Shown here: in pieces, positions 17,901 to 26,619 of the stretch
How positions within the stretch are numbered: the first letter of the stretch is position 1
How the letters are laid out: each line of letters begins with the position of its first letter
Assembly (NCBI RefSeq): GCF_002367995.1
Contig: NZ_AP018209.1
Coordinates: 1-64,000, forward strand
DNA from: Calothrix brevissima NIES-22
GTDB lineage: Bacteria; Cyanobacteriota; Cyanobacteriia; Cyanobacteriales; Nostocaceae
DNA length: 64,000 bases
Reading direction: 5' to 3'
Position numbers and translations under genes: made by a program
The notes under the pieces: model-generated
The model's database searches: none
The model's input: only the letters and a program-made list of their open reading frames with translations
What the model was told of the DNA's origin: nothing

Positions 17901-18530
17901 GCGCCCGTTCCAAATTCCCGGGAGCGCGATCGCTACAAACCCCTGACTTAATAAACAGGCTGCTTTTTTCTCTCCCTCACAAAGAATGATGGGAATTTCT
18001 CTGTGTAATTGCACCCACTCCCAAAATAAGCGTGGGTTGAGTCGGTCAAACAGACGCAATGCTAAGGGAGAATGATATCGTTTGATATTGTACCGCCGGG
18101 CAACCTTATCCCAAATACAGTTGGGGACATCAAAGTAAGTGACGCGGTTGGGTGTTTTGGGAGGAGATTCGTATTTGACGGGTTTGTTTTTCTCAAAATT
18201 AATACGGGGATGATCTGGTTTGAAACGCCCCCATTCCATAGGAAGCCAATTGTTGAGTGGGTCTAGTCCATTTACCCACCATCCCCCCAATGTTGTGTGA
18301 GCATATCGTTTTAAGTACTCATCTCTTAATCGCCCATCGTTACGTCTGGCTGTTTGCGGTAGTGCATAAAGTAAATATTCGTATACTATCGATCCACTAA
18401 GAGAACGAACATTGAGAGCAGTTAATTGGGGGTCAACACCTGAAGCTGTTACCCATTCAAGCCAATGCTTGTCTGTTAATTGGTCTTTACCATTAGTAAC
18501 ATTGATATTAATTACATTGGTAAGTGTCAT
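14922..18530 (-). CDS. CyRepA1-type plasmid replication protein (DUF3854 + helicase)
   Basis: The 1202-residue protein fits the CyRepA1 family, shown to drive replication of large cyanobacterial plasmids. The N-terminal third is a DUF3854/TOPRIM-like domain, with EGEKKA (about 185), FDYET (about 238) and KGVDDFV (about 279), which suggests a primase-like active site. A superfamily 2-like ATPase domain follows, with Walker A DMGTGKTE (about 436) and Walker B FIDEACQ (about 513). The C-terminal third is helical and has proline-rich linkers. About 1.3 kb of non-coding DNA lies upstream, a good place for the origin. The DUF3854 region resembles the C-terminal part of the relaxase at 36823-41313. 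Confidence 0.88.
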   Translation of the reverse strand: MTLTNVININVTNGKDQLTDKHWLEWVTASGVDPQLTALNVRSLSGSIVYEYLLYALPQTARRNDGRLRDEYLKRYAHTTLGGWWVNGLDPLNNWLPMEWGRFKPDHPRINFEKNKPVKYESPPKTPNRVTYFDVPNCIWDKVARRYNIKRYHSPLALRLFDRLNPRLFWEWVQLHREIPIILCEGEKKAACLLSQGFVAIALPGIWNGRVGQQDFDERLHPDLVPLAGSGRKFIILFDYETKASTRWSVFQATVRTGKAIEAYGCTTEVALLPGPEKGVDDFVVSRGKDALALLLAIIDDAKTLADYRRSYHARKWGLSKYKPDVTVNIKYLTQALEIANFDEEATAQLFTPKVNSHCPPQSLKQGSQTRLALQQPQDMTPKAESHEVSCAATPRHDSENLVENYRNSLTCAQYPSKSRASFRFPQSGLVVLWSDMGTGKTELMRWWRNQNPKARFLNNGHRVNLLKNLALRLETAMYSELGYVGLAQATALSITIDSLHKLNTQALTYGCIFIDEACQYLTHLLHSNTCKEHRAAIIEVLEYIVYNAPLVVIADAHMDDVTIDFFRAMRPQPEIPYIIKNEWRNGERTIYWYEGNNSSALVAQISAALMSGQKIMVVSDSKRFIKKLEQSLTVQIRSKDDNSAEVQNLPCFKNQLRIWSIHSDNSGSEENIAFIKDITNAVKNLDALLTSPSLGTGVDIAQYHFDLVFGAFHGVSQTATECAQQLFRYRPKVPFHVWVAKRPPFGYKDTNAAKIKERLLQTNEMTAFLLRIDRQTGKRGAEKDWALEAYCQILANRNQSINNLRDDLRSLLSEMGNTFISVGSDDDLLSLENLKKSAAALDTAYNLAVTRANNITATEYRQRKSKDYLPPEEVFECEKYRIRSAYGMEVTPQLVEKDAGGRLIGALADLEAILEAPFDSIVDPKTGRQYPAPPKIVTDKDRTEREKLPLCIDWGNYSARWLARFNLGLHHILQRLIAGGEMTATDPDLLNMREIAFHCAAHIKAILGFTVPRDCEPIWLLAILVEQLGLKLSCRKQGPRGQQVKIYSLSLEELEFAFHVIAHRQQGRTFNESNTSSVGKTPTSLQAIVQFPSAVERKQQPVSTPPQECIGNSPHQGGDTTDFDPPPTDPTTLLHCVEMLRSVVAQGVDAIKVILQRWSGVLRWETVLECEARYPHELCQLHTAVREFYTLLDEEVLPMEG

Positions 18531-19802
18531 TATTTTATCCTCCGATGATGATTGTGTTCATCGGAGCTACCCACTGTTTGAGAGGGTGGGGTGTAGATTG
18601 TAGTGAAGATTCTTCTCCTACTTCCTACTCTTTTTCCAACGTAAGTTTTTGAGATTTGACCAATTTTTTGGGTTCTCAAACCAAAACTATGGTTGAAAAC
18701 CTAAAAAAACATTAAATAATTGAGAATTTTCTGCAATTGATTATCGTAAATCTTAATACCTACTTTTGAAAGATCCCCTACCCTTACTCTTTAGGGCGAA
18801 AGTAGTGGTGCTAATATCAAGTGTTACCAACAGCTAACAACTCTATCTCAACTCAGTTAAGAAAAAGATTTCAACCTTTTAACAAACCAGTTTCGTTCCT
18901 TCAAAGGCTGAAATTTTGAGTAACGAAACTTAAGAAGTTAGTTTGACATCTGTGATGCACTTGATTCAAGTTGCGCTTACTTTGCCTATATGACGCAGAC
19001 ATTGTTACATTGAAATAGCTTTAATATTTGTTACGGTTAGTTGTTAACCGCATAGCTTATGTCTGGCGTGTGGGCAGCTAACCGATTTCTTTTTTTAGTG
19101 ACTTGCCACAACTCCCTAAGCGACAAGGTAATGCTTAGGGCATTGTCAGTCAAAAAATCAAAAATCAGTCCGATGTTTTAGTTCAAAGCCAAACAAAACA
19201 GCTGTTAGCTGGAAAATTCGAGTGTTCAAGACATTATCCTCATATACGAGGCATCTAGCCGAAAAGTTTCTTCCTAAACTATTTGTGACTAGATAGCTCT
19301 AGGTATCAAAATGTTTTCAACCTAGAGTCGGGCTAGAGTTGGGAGAAATTGTAGCGCTAGATGCCTTTTTTGCTATTTGTTTAAAAAAAGGCATACTACT
19401 CCATCCCCTATATGCTAATATTGCCAACAGGGGTCGGTCGTAAGGTATCGTTAGGCTCTGAACAAATTTTGGTGTTTTCTTGACCGCCAAGTCTTTCCGA
19501 CACCAATCCTGTTTGCTAACGACTCCCCTCACATTCTGGTTATCTTAATATGTTGCTTTTGTCGGTTTTACCTCCTTCACACATCGACGAAGACTATTTC
19601 TGGGTATCATTGCTTTCGCTAGAGTAACATGAATTGCTCCAGGACAGTATTAAAACTCGCTGATCTCTTCCGTGTTGCCGATTCTGTCACAGATATAAAA
19701 GCCGTCTGGTGACTATCATTTGTTGCCTATAAGTGGTGAAATCAATATTTCCTTACTCAGAGTAAATCCACGCTGATGAAAGTTTTGACAATCCTAGAGA
19801 GC
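18531..19802. other. 1.27-kb non-coding region upstream of rep (probable origin/control)
   Basis: No gene is credible here, yet the DNA is rich in inverted repeats: AGTTTCGTT/AACGAAACT (18889-18897 and 18922-18930), CGGTTA/TAACCG near 19034-19050, CCCTAAGC/GCTTAGGG (19114-19121 and 19133-19140), and the larger structure at 19249-19371. There is also a CTACTTTTG/CGAAAGTAG pair around 18760-18810. I see no obvious iteron array. Position next to the Rep gene makes it the best candidate for the replication origin and copy-number control (inference). Confidence 0.5.
19249..19371 (+). ncRNA. Candidate structured RNA with T-tract, upstream of rep
   Basis: An 11-bp perfect closing stem (AGGCATCTAGC at 19249-19259, GCTAGATGCCT at 19356-19366) ends in six T on the plus strand (19366-19371). 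Inside is an 8-bp stem CTCTAGGT/ACCTAGAG (19297-19304 and 19320-19327) with a 15-base loop. The plus-strand direction is opposite to rep, so it could be a counter-transcribed RNA if the rep leader reaches this far. I have no promoter evidence. Confidence 0.4.
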
Positions 19803-20711
19803 TTATGAGAAAATTTCCGACTCCAATACAAGCAACAATTTCTCTTCCAAAGTAGTTAAATAAGGACGGTTCAGCTTTCCCAAAGACTCCAGAAATTTTT
19901 GCACCGATTCCTCTAATGTACTCGAATACACTCGACTAATGCGATCGCTAAGAAGTTGCATCTGCTGACAATCATCAGGCAAGTAATTGAAGGATTGTAA
20001 ATGCTTCAACCCAATGGTGTACTCTGCATCCCACATTCTCACAGTACAACTAAATTCGTTGACTTGAGTAACAATTGCCCAACAGCCACCTTTGCCTCTA
20101 AGTTCTGGATTGTCCTTAGTTAGGATTTGGCAGACTTCGCCGACAAAGTAGGTATTTGGTACTTTGGTACGTTCCATGATGCGTTGTACAACATCCTTGA
20201 CGATTCTACCAGTCGGTACTTTACCACCTGCTTGTTGTACTGCACTCTGCCATACTTCCCACTGTTCCTGCGGTTTTAGCTTTGTAATTGGTCGGACTTG
20301 CCCTTCAGTTGTCGGTAGAATTTGTGATTTATTTGTTGTCAAATCTTCATCTGGCAAAATTTGACAACAAATTGTTGTCAAATTTTCGTAGACATCAGCT
20401 GCCGCAATCAAGTAATTTGACTTTTGGCGGCTATGACCAAATCTATCACGGCAATAATCCTCGAAAGTTTTATGAGTCGAGCGGTATAGTCTGCGATCTC
20501 GCAACTCCATCAACGCCTTACCTGCTTCAAAAAATGCTCTTTCTACCTTCCGTTCTAAGTGTAGACGATCTCGCTGTTCTTCCTCTGTCAGATCAGAAAT
20601 TTCCACAGATGTTACTGTGATAGTTGCTGAAACTGGATCTGCTTGATGGGAGATATCCTTATTGGCCTCTGTTGCAGGTATTTCTGAGTTACTAGAGGAT
20701 GGTTGGTTCAT
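19803..20711 (-). CDS. Cyanobacterial plasmid DNA-binding protein (ParB-like accessory)
   Basis: The 302-residue protein belongs to a family repeatedly found on cyanobacterial plasmids. An N-terminal disordered tail is followed by a helical part, LERKVERAFFEAGKALMELRDRR (about 52-74, shown only in pieces), then YCRDRFGHSRQKSNYLI (about 85-101), which looks like a helix-turn-helix. The segment after it has QVRPITKL (about 137-144) and GGKVPTGRIVKDVVQ (about 161-175), resembling the KorB/ParB HTH region. The C-terminal half has a small beta-rich fold. It probably binds DNA near the origin; its exact role is not known. Confidence 0.6.
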   Translation of the reverse strand: MNQPSSSNSEIPATEANKDISHQADPVSATITVTSVEISDLTEEEQRDRLHLERKVERAFFEAGKALMELRDRRLYRSTHKTFEDYCRDRFGHSRQKSNYLIAAADVYENLTTICCQILPDEDLTTNKSQILPTTEGQVRPITKLKPQEQWEVWQSAVQQAGGKVPTGRIVKDVVQRIMERTKVPNTYFVGEVCQILTKDNPELRGKGGCWAIVTQVNEFSCTVRMWDAEYTIGLKHLQSFNYLPDDCQQMQLLSDRISRVYSSTLEESVQKFLESLGKLNRPYLTTLEEKLLLVLESEIFS

Positions 20712-20936
20712 CGAAACTCCTGGGTCTGAAACAAGAGAAAGAAACAGAAACCTAAATCGTGAGGTTTAGGAATCACCGTGGCTGTCTTCCCTGTAAGGAT
20801 GTGAATATTCCCCATCTCTTATACTTTGATGATGTACGTTTAAGGTCGATTGCAAATAATCCTCTGTTATTTGGATAGTTGCAATAACTCCAGTAAAGAA
20901 ATTGAAAGTAGCAGCATAGGAAGAAGATCTGTGTAA
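20712..20936. other. Intergenic region
   Basis: No gene is seen. A short inverted pair flanks GGTTTAGGAATCACC near 20760; otherwise nothing stands out. Confidence 0.3.
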
Positions 20937-21197
20937 TTAAGTATTACTCTCGCCAACAAGAGTTACACCAAAGTCTACACCTAAGACTTGTTCGATTTTG
21001 CGAAGGTTCTCAATTGAAAGTGCTCCTTTGAGAGTTTCTTTTTCAATGTCGTACCAGTAAGTGCGCGATACACCAACCTCATCACATATTTGCTCGAGAG
21101 ACTTACTGCAATTTAATCGAGCTTGCTTGATCTGCTCCCCTAAGCCTTCAATTTCAACTTCTTTAACCTGTCTAATTCGCATTCTGGTATTCATCAC
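20937..21197 (-). CDS. XRE-family HTH repressor
   Basis: The 86-residue protein is a single helix-turn-helix domain of the Cro/CI-XRE type. Helices 2 and 3 are SLEQICDEVGVSRTYWYDIE (about residues 34-53) and the following helix reads SIENLRKIEQVLGV. It faces a 940-bp non-coding stretch that ends at the first gene of the secretion operon, so it may control conjugation, its own gene, or both. Inverted repeats lie just upstream of its start. Alternative ATG starts lie at 21194 and 21188. Confidence 0.85.
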   Translation of the reverse strand: MMNTRMRIRQVKEVEIEGLGEQIKQARLNCSKSLEQICDEVGVSRTYWYDIEKETLKGALSIENLRKIEQVLGVDFGVTLVGESNT

Positions 21198-21220
21198 ATT
21201 ATCACTTCCTAGAGTAAAGG

Positions 21221-21281
21221 GTTAACTATTAGTTTTTTTATAAACTATCAGCTATTAGTTAACACACTATAAACTAATAGT
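21221..21281. promoter_or_regulatory. Operator-like inverted repeats next to XRE repressor
   Basis: ACTATTAGTTT (21225-21235) and AAACTAATAGT (21271-21281) form a perfect 11-bp inverted repeat; GTTAACTA (21221-21228) and TAGTTAAC (21256-21263) form another. The set lies 24 bp upstream of the repressor start, which suggests autoregulation. Confidence 0.6.
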
Positions 21282-22136
21282 GTACTAAATAATGTCATAC
21301 AAAAAAACATACTGGTTCTACTGTGTACTAATTGAAAAATCAAAACCATAGATTTGGACATATTTCATCGGTGATGGGTCAGCGGTTTACTGTTGGTATC
21401 TGTGTGGCGAAGTAGTGTATGTATTTTTGATGCACATTTTTGTAATAAGTAGTTATTTGTTTACAAATAAAAACAAAATTCTGATTTAATACATAAATGC
21501 ATCATTTAGTCAATCTTTCAAAATGGTAAAAATCGGTAAATAAATATATAGAAAGTAGAACAAATTTTGCAGGTTTTGTTTATTCCAGATAAATTGGACT
21601 ACAGTTTTTTTATTGTTCCTTTGCAAAATAATTATGCTTGTTAGCACAAAAGCTTTATTCCTCACGCTTGGAATTGATTAAAGCAAAGGACTGTCAGGGT
21701 AAAAGCATCTAAGTTAACAAATTTTAGATTGTGAATTAAAGTATTCCAATCTAAAATATTTCGGTTGAGGCTCTCGAAGAAGTCTAAAATCATTGCATTC
21801 TGGTATTTTTTAACTCTTGTTAGTTATCAAGGTTAATAACCAAAGCTCATAATCAGCATTTATCAAGAAGAAGTCAGGAGTCAGAATTCATTTAAATATT
21901 CTGTACGAGTAGCTGATTACTATAAATTAAAATCTCGTCCCTTATGGGCAACAAGAAATTCAAGCATTCTCGTCTTAAAACTCTACCCATAAAGGGATAG
22001 AGCATTCTAAATTCTCAATTGTGAATTCTGGGTTCTGATTTTTCAAATAGTAGAGGGAAAACCCTCACAATAGCCTCTAATGAAAGGCAGCAGCCTTCAA
22101 ATAACAGTTAACCAAGTTTACTAATAAGACGGCATT
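21282..22136. other. Non-coding region upstream of the secretion operon
   Basis: AT-rich; no gene is seen. A repeat-rich patch at about 21870-22045 resembles 56228-56408 (described separately). The promoter of the secretion operon is expected here. Confidence 0.4.
21870..22045. repeat. Dispersed hairpin element (copy 1)
   Basis: It contains ACTCTACCCATAAAGGGATA at about 21979, which is repeated exactly near 56261, and a second hairpin, CCCTTATGGG. GGAGTCAGAATTC and GAATTCTG words flank it. It has no coding capacity and looks like a small non-autonomous repeat. Confidence 0.5.
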
Positions 22137-22625
22137 ATGCAAAGAAAAACACCCCCTGTGGCTTTAGCTTTGCTTAAAGCATCTACATCAGCATCCATGC
22201 AAGTAGATAGTAAAGCCAGAAAAAATTCAGCCACAAAAAACTTACTTGAGAGATTATTTCCAGTACGTTGGCAGTTAGTTTCAGTCGCCACCACACTCTC
22301 TGTTGCCTTGCAATCAAGAGCAGCTAGAGCAGATTCAATATTTTCTAATGCCCAAAAAGCAATGGAATGCATAATTACTAATGCCTCAGCAGGTGGAGCA
22401 ATTAGTAATGCAGTTCTGACTAGTCTGCCAATGATTTTATTTACCGCCTTGACAATAGTTTTATTTGGTTATTTCTGCTTCTCTGTATATCAAGGAGTTG
22501 CGGCTTATGGGCGTGGTGAAGAAGTAAGTAATGTCATTCAGCAGCCAATTTTCACTTTTATATCTGTGATATTGATTGTAGTATTTCAATCTCTGCTTTT
22601 TGGTAATAACGCAGCTTGTAGTTAA
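22137..22625 (+). CDS. VirB2/TrbC-like pilin subunit
   Basis: The 162-residue product has a long N-terminal leader, then a hydrophobic segment ending at SRAARA (about residue 64), which fits signal peptidase cleavage. After it come two membrane spans (about 100-122 and 136-156) separated by a short loop, as in VirB2 pilins. It is the first gene of the operon and sits 47 bp before the VirB4 gene, the usual place for VirB2. Sequence identity to named pilins is weak, so the call rests on topology and order. Confidence 0.65.
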   Translation: MQRKTPPVALALLKASTSASMQVDSKARKNSATKNLLERLFPVRWQLVSVATTLSVALQSRAARADSIFSNAQKAMECIITNASAGGAISNAVLTSLPMILFTALTIVLFGYFCFSVYQGVAAYGRGEEVSNVIQQPIFTFISVILIVVFQSLLFGNNAACS

Positions 22626-22672
22626 TTCTGGCTTGGCTTTCAGACACCCTATGCTATGGCTCTAAAAATCTG

Positions 22673-25600
22673 ATGAAACAAGAGATAATCAAAGTCAATC
22701 AGAGCTTAGGCGAAAGTCCCAAATTTGGCCCGTTTACAGGCAGACAATTTGTAATTTTTGCGGGTGTATTCTGTGTAGTTTTTGGACTTTTGAGCCTACT
22801 TTTAGGATTAGATATTTTCTGGGGTTTAGGTTTGGCATTCTGGGCCAGTTTTTCAATCGCCTTACTGTCAGGAGATAAACCATATCTTTATTGGTCTAAA
22901 ATTTACCCAATTATTCCCAGATGGACAAGGGGATATGCCACTTACACTCAAGCACAGCACAAGAAAAAAGTTGGAACCAGAAAAGTCAAATTGACTCGCT
23001 CATCTCAACCTAAAACTCTCAACCCTTTTGAAGATTGGTTGGATTTAACTACAATAGTCAGACTCAAAAAAGATTCCTACGTTATTGGAGCCTATTTACT
23101 CAGTAAAAAGCATCTAACTGAGAGTAGTAATACTCTGCAATTAATCTTTGGTTATTCCTGCACGGGAATTCATCCCCTATTCAACTCTGCACAAGAAATA
23201 GAAGCAGTAGCTAGAGCTTTTGAAAGCGGCTGTAAAGAAATACCACAAAGAGAAAAAATCACGTTTAGATGGAGTTCTTTCTGTGATGATAGCGATAGTG
23301 CAGAATATTTAATGCAACGCTTGAATCATCCAGCTTCTCTAGAGTGCGAATTCCTAGACTGGGGAAGACTTGCCCGAACACAAAAGCTTACCAAAGAAAA
23401 GGCGCGTAAGAATATCAAACTCAACATTTACTGGTCATTTACTATAGCTTCTGAAGCTTTAGAAACCTCAGACCCAGTAGATAAGTTTTTGGTAAAATTG
23501 GCTAATTTCTTACAACGCAGATTTACAGATTCTGGCGTTAATCAATTAACCCTGAAGCGATTAACGCAAATATTAACAAAAGCTCTAGAAGCCTCATTAA
23601 GATACCAGCAGATTCTTGCAGAGATGGGGTTAAATCCTCAACCAAAAACAGATAAGGATTTATGGCAAGAACTTTGTAAAAATATTGGAGCTAAAGAAGT
23701 CACTATTCCGCACACTTTGGTATTCGATGAGCAAGGTGTGAGAGAAGAAATTGATGAAAAAGCTTTGTTTGATAAACCAATCGAAATTATCAATCAGCCT
23801 CATCTGACTTCTATCATCCTCAATAATGGTGTGCCTTTTGCAGATAAGCGCTGGATTTGCTTACCAAATGGTGATGAGAAGAAGTATGTCGGGGTTATGG
23901 TATTGAGCCGCAAACCAGAAATCTTTGCTGACACCAAACATCAAGTTCGTTTCCTGTGGGATTTATTTTCGCGTCACAACATTTTTGATGTGGAAATCAT
24001 CACGGAATTTTCCCCAGCTGACCGAGGAATTACCCGTGCTGCCCAACAAATGATTACCAAACGCTCTAGGGCGTTAGATTTAAATGTGCAGCAGAAAAAA
24101 TCAATTGATGTTTCTGCCCAAATTAATGTTGAGCGTTCGGTGGAAGCACAACGACAACTGTATACAGGGGATGTGCCGCTCAATTTGAGCTTGGTGGTGC
24201 TGGTTTATCGAGATACAGCAGAGGAAATAGATGATGCTTGCAGACTGATTTCTGGCTATATTTCTCAACCTACAGAACTCACCCGTGAAGTGGAGTATGC
24301 TTGGTTAATCTGGTTGCAGACATTATTAATCAGGCTGGAACCAATTTTGATGCGCCCGTACAATCGGCGGCAAACTTTCTTTGCTAGCGAAATTCTGGGA
24401 CTGACCAATATAGTACAGAATAGTCCCGCAGATATGCAAGGGTTTGAGTTGATTGCAGACGAAGGAGATTCACCAGTCAAAATTGACCTCTCAAAAACCA
24501 AAAATATCTTGATTCTCGGTACAACCGGCTCAGGTAAGTCTGTTTTAGTCTCATCCATCATTGCTGAGTGCCAAGCTCAGGATATGAGCGTTTTGATGAT
24601 TGACTTGCCCAATGATGATGGCACAGGTACGTTTGGCGATTACACGCCCTATCACAACGGCTTTTACTTTGATATCTCCAAGGAGTCCAATAATTTGGTG
24701 CAACCTTTGGATTTATCAAAAATCCCTGTAGAGCAAAGGGAGGAACGAGCTAAGGCACACAGGAATGATGTGAACTTGATTGTTCTGCAATTAGTTTTGG
24801 GTTCGCAGACTTTTGATGGCTTCTTGTCGCAAACAATTGAGTCTTTGATTCCCCTGGGGACAAAAGCTTTTTACGATGATCCTGATATTCAAAGACGCTT
24901 TGCACTTGCTAAGTCAGGGGGATTGGGTTCTGCGGCTTGGGAGAATACCCCAACGTTAGCAGATATGGAACATTTCTTTGACAAGCAGCATATCAGCCTG
25001 GGATATGAAGATGAGAATGTTGAGCGATCGCTTAATTATATCCGGTTGCGCTTTCAATATTGGAAAAATAGCAGTATCGGCAATGCCATCTGTCGTCCCT
25101 CAACTTTTGATACTGATGCTAAGTTAATTACTTTTGCGCTGACGAATTTGCAATCAAGTAAGGATGCAGAGGTTTTCGGGATGTCTGCATATATCGCCGC
25201 ATCTCGCCAATCGCTCTCAGCGCCGAATAGCGCGTTCTTCATGGATGAAAGCAGCGTATTGTTGCGGTTCGCTGCTTTGTCCCGGTTGGTAGGACGTAAA
25301 TGTGCCACAGCGCGGAAATCAGGTTGTCGAGTCATGCTGGCTGGGCAAGATATTCTTTCGATTGCTAATTCCGAAGCGGGCGAGCAGATTTTACAAAATA
25401 TGCCCTGTCGTTTGATTGGGCGGATAGTACCTGGGGCTGCTAAGAGTTTTTCTGAGCATTTGGGAATTCCTCAAGAGATTATTGAGAAAAATGAAAGTTT
25501 TCGCCCCAATATTAAGCAGTTATATACGCTTTGGCTGTTGGATTACAACAACAAATATATTCGCTGTCGATATTATCCTTCTTACTCAATGTTGGCGTTG

Positions 25601-25729
25601 GTGGCAAATAGTCGGGAGGAGCAAGCAGCCCGTGACCGATTTAAAGCTATGTATGCAGATAAATTTCAATGGGTTGCGGAGTTTTCTAAGTATTACGTGG
25701 ATTGCATTAAACAGGGTAAGCCTCTATGA
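22673..25729 (+). CDS. virB4: VirB4 conjugation ATPase with N-terminal VirB3-like segment
   Basis: The 1018-residue protein powers assembly of the type IV secretion channel at the inner membrane. Residues 20-68 form two membrane spans like VirB3, and so explain why it is about 200 residues longer than a plain VirB4. The ATPase domain has Walker A LGTTGSGKSVL (about 616-626), the MIDLPNDDG segment after it (about 641-650) and Walker B FFMDESS (about 856-862). A late RxG region (RLIGRIVPG) agrees with the family. No VirB11 is seen in the window, so VirB4 and VirD4 would be the only ATPases. Confidence 0.92.
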   Translation: MKQEIIKVNQSLGESPKFGPFTGRQFVIFAGVFCVVFGLLSLLLGLDIFWGLGLAFWASFSIALLSGDKPYLYWSKIYPIIPRWTRGYATYTQAQHKKKVGTRKVKLTRSSQPKTLNPFEDWLDLTTIVRLKKDSYVIGAYLLSKKHLTESSNTLQLIFGYSCTGIHPLFNSAQEIEAVARAFESGCKEIPQREKITFRWSSFCDDSDSAEYLMQRLNHPASLECEFLDWGRLARTQKLTKEKARKNIKLNIYWSFTIASEALETSDPVDKFLVKLANFLQRRFTDSGVNQLTLKRLTQILTKALEASLRYQQILAEMGLNPQPKTDKDLWQELCKNIGAKEVTIPHTLVFDEQGVREEIDEKALFDKPIEIINQPHLTSIILNNGVPFADKRWICLPNGDEKKYVGVMVLSRKPEIFADTKHQVRFLWDLFSRHNIFDVEIITEFSPADRGITRAAQQMITKRSRALDLNVQQKKSIDVSAQINVERSVEAQRQLYTGDVPLNLSLVVLVYRDTAEEIDDACRLISGYISQPTELTREVEYAWLIWLQTLLIRLEPILMRPYNRRQTFFASEILGLTNIVQNSPADMQGFELIADEGDSPVKIDLSKTKNILILGTTGSGKSVLVSSIIAECQAQDMSVLMIDLPNDDGTGTFGDYTPYHNGFYFDISKESNNLVQPLDLSKIPVEQREERAKAHRNDVNLIVLQLVLGSQTFDGFLSQTIESLIPLGTKAFYDDPDIQRRFALAKSGGLGSAAWENTPTLADMEHFFDKQHISLGYEDENVERSLNYIRLRFQYWKNSSIGNAICRPSTFDTDAKLITFALTNLQSSKDAEVFGMSAYIAASRQSLSAPNSAFFMDESSVLLRFAALSRLVGRKCATARKSGCRVMLAGQDILSIANSEAGEQILQNMPCRLIGRIVPGAAKSFSEHLGIPQEIIEKNESFRPNIKQLYTLWLLDYNNKYIRCRYYPSYSMLALVANSREEQAARDRFKAMYADKFQWVAEFSKYYVDCIKQGKPL

Positions 25730-25737
25730 AACTGATT

Positions 25738-26060
25738 TTTCCAAGGGTGTTGGGTGTAGGGGGTGGGGTGTAGTGAAAAAAGGTTTGTGTCTTGAAATGG
25801 CATTTATTTCTATTTCTCTTTCTTGGTGTTTTTCTACACCCGAATGGCACTAAGAAAAGGTGAAAGCTCGTCAGGGCAGGGTGTTGGGGGTAGGGTGTTG
25901 GGTGTAGTGTTTCAGACAATTAAATTTCAGTTGCATCAAGGAGTTCAACATCTTCTTAATTCCCCACACCCCACACCCCACACCCCACACCCAAAAGCCA
26001 CTTATATCAAGGGTTTGCGCGTAACTTAGTGCCATTCCCCTATACCCTACCCCCTAGTTT
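25738..26060. repeat. Heptamer-repeat-rich spacer inside the secretion operon
   Basis: Tracts of GGGTGTAGGGGGTGGGGTGT (about 25748), GTTGGGGGTAGGGTGTTGGG (about 25881) and CCCCACACCCCACACCCCAC (about 25963) occur in both orientations. The inverted tracts could form hairpins and lower read-through. I see no gene. Confidence 0.7.
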
Positions 26061-26061
26061 T

Positions 26062-26619
26062 ATGAAAAAGTTAGAAATCGTTACTGGATTAGCACAATAT
26101 AAAGTGTTGCTGGCAATCTTAGGAGTGTTAGCAGCATGGGCATCATTTGAAGGGTGGAAATGGAATCAGGCACAACATGAGAAATATATTGCTCAGAAAG
26201 AAGAAGCTTGCAAGCAACGTTTAGCTACGGCTGACCGCTATGTACAGAGTAATCGATTTCTGCAAGCTGAATACTATGCACATAAAACACAATCACCGTT
26301 AAAAATTAAATTAGAAAAACCTGGGATTACAACTAGTTTTCAAGCAGAAAAAGAATACATATTAATGTATAACAAACCCGTGCATTTAATACCTGAAAAT
26401 CCCAGGTATGAAGGTAGTTTATTTGAAAGATTATCTAGACAACCAACTAAATATCCACCAGAACCATTAATGGTAACCGGAAAAAAACTCTTAGGAAATA
26501 ACGCAGAAGTAATATCTGCTTGCTCTCCTAAAACTTTTATAGTTCCACTGGATAATTTATATGAAACCAATCAAAAACTTGACATTAGCCCTTATCTGCC
26601 GCCGTTTAGTAGTTTTTAG
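26062..26619 (+). CDS. Membrane-anchored hypothetical protein of the secretion operon
   Basis: The 185-residue product starts at the ATG at 26062, 12 codons inside the longest frame, which would otherwise translate a repeat. A single membrane span (about residues 13-29) is followed by an extracytoplasmic part with two cysteines (EEACKQRL, then SACSPKTF). It overlaps the VirB5-like gene by 59 bp. I do not recognise the family. The place between VirB4 and VirB5 suggests a channel accessory protein. Confidence 0.6.
   Translation: MKKLEIVTGLAQYKVLLAILGVLAAWASFEGWKWNQAQHEKYIAQKEEACKQRLATADRYVQSNRFLQAEYYAHKTQSPLKIKLEKPGITTSFQAEKEYILMYNKPVHLIPENPRYEGSLFERLSRQPTKYPPEPLMVTGKKLLGNNAEVISACSPKTFIVPLDNLYETNQKLDISPYLPPFSSF

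Noticed and set aside
19317-19532. 71-residue minus-strand reading frame upstream of rep
   Set aside because: It overlaps the structured RNA candidate and has no family resemblance or ribosome site.
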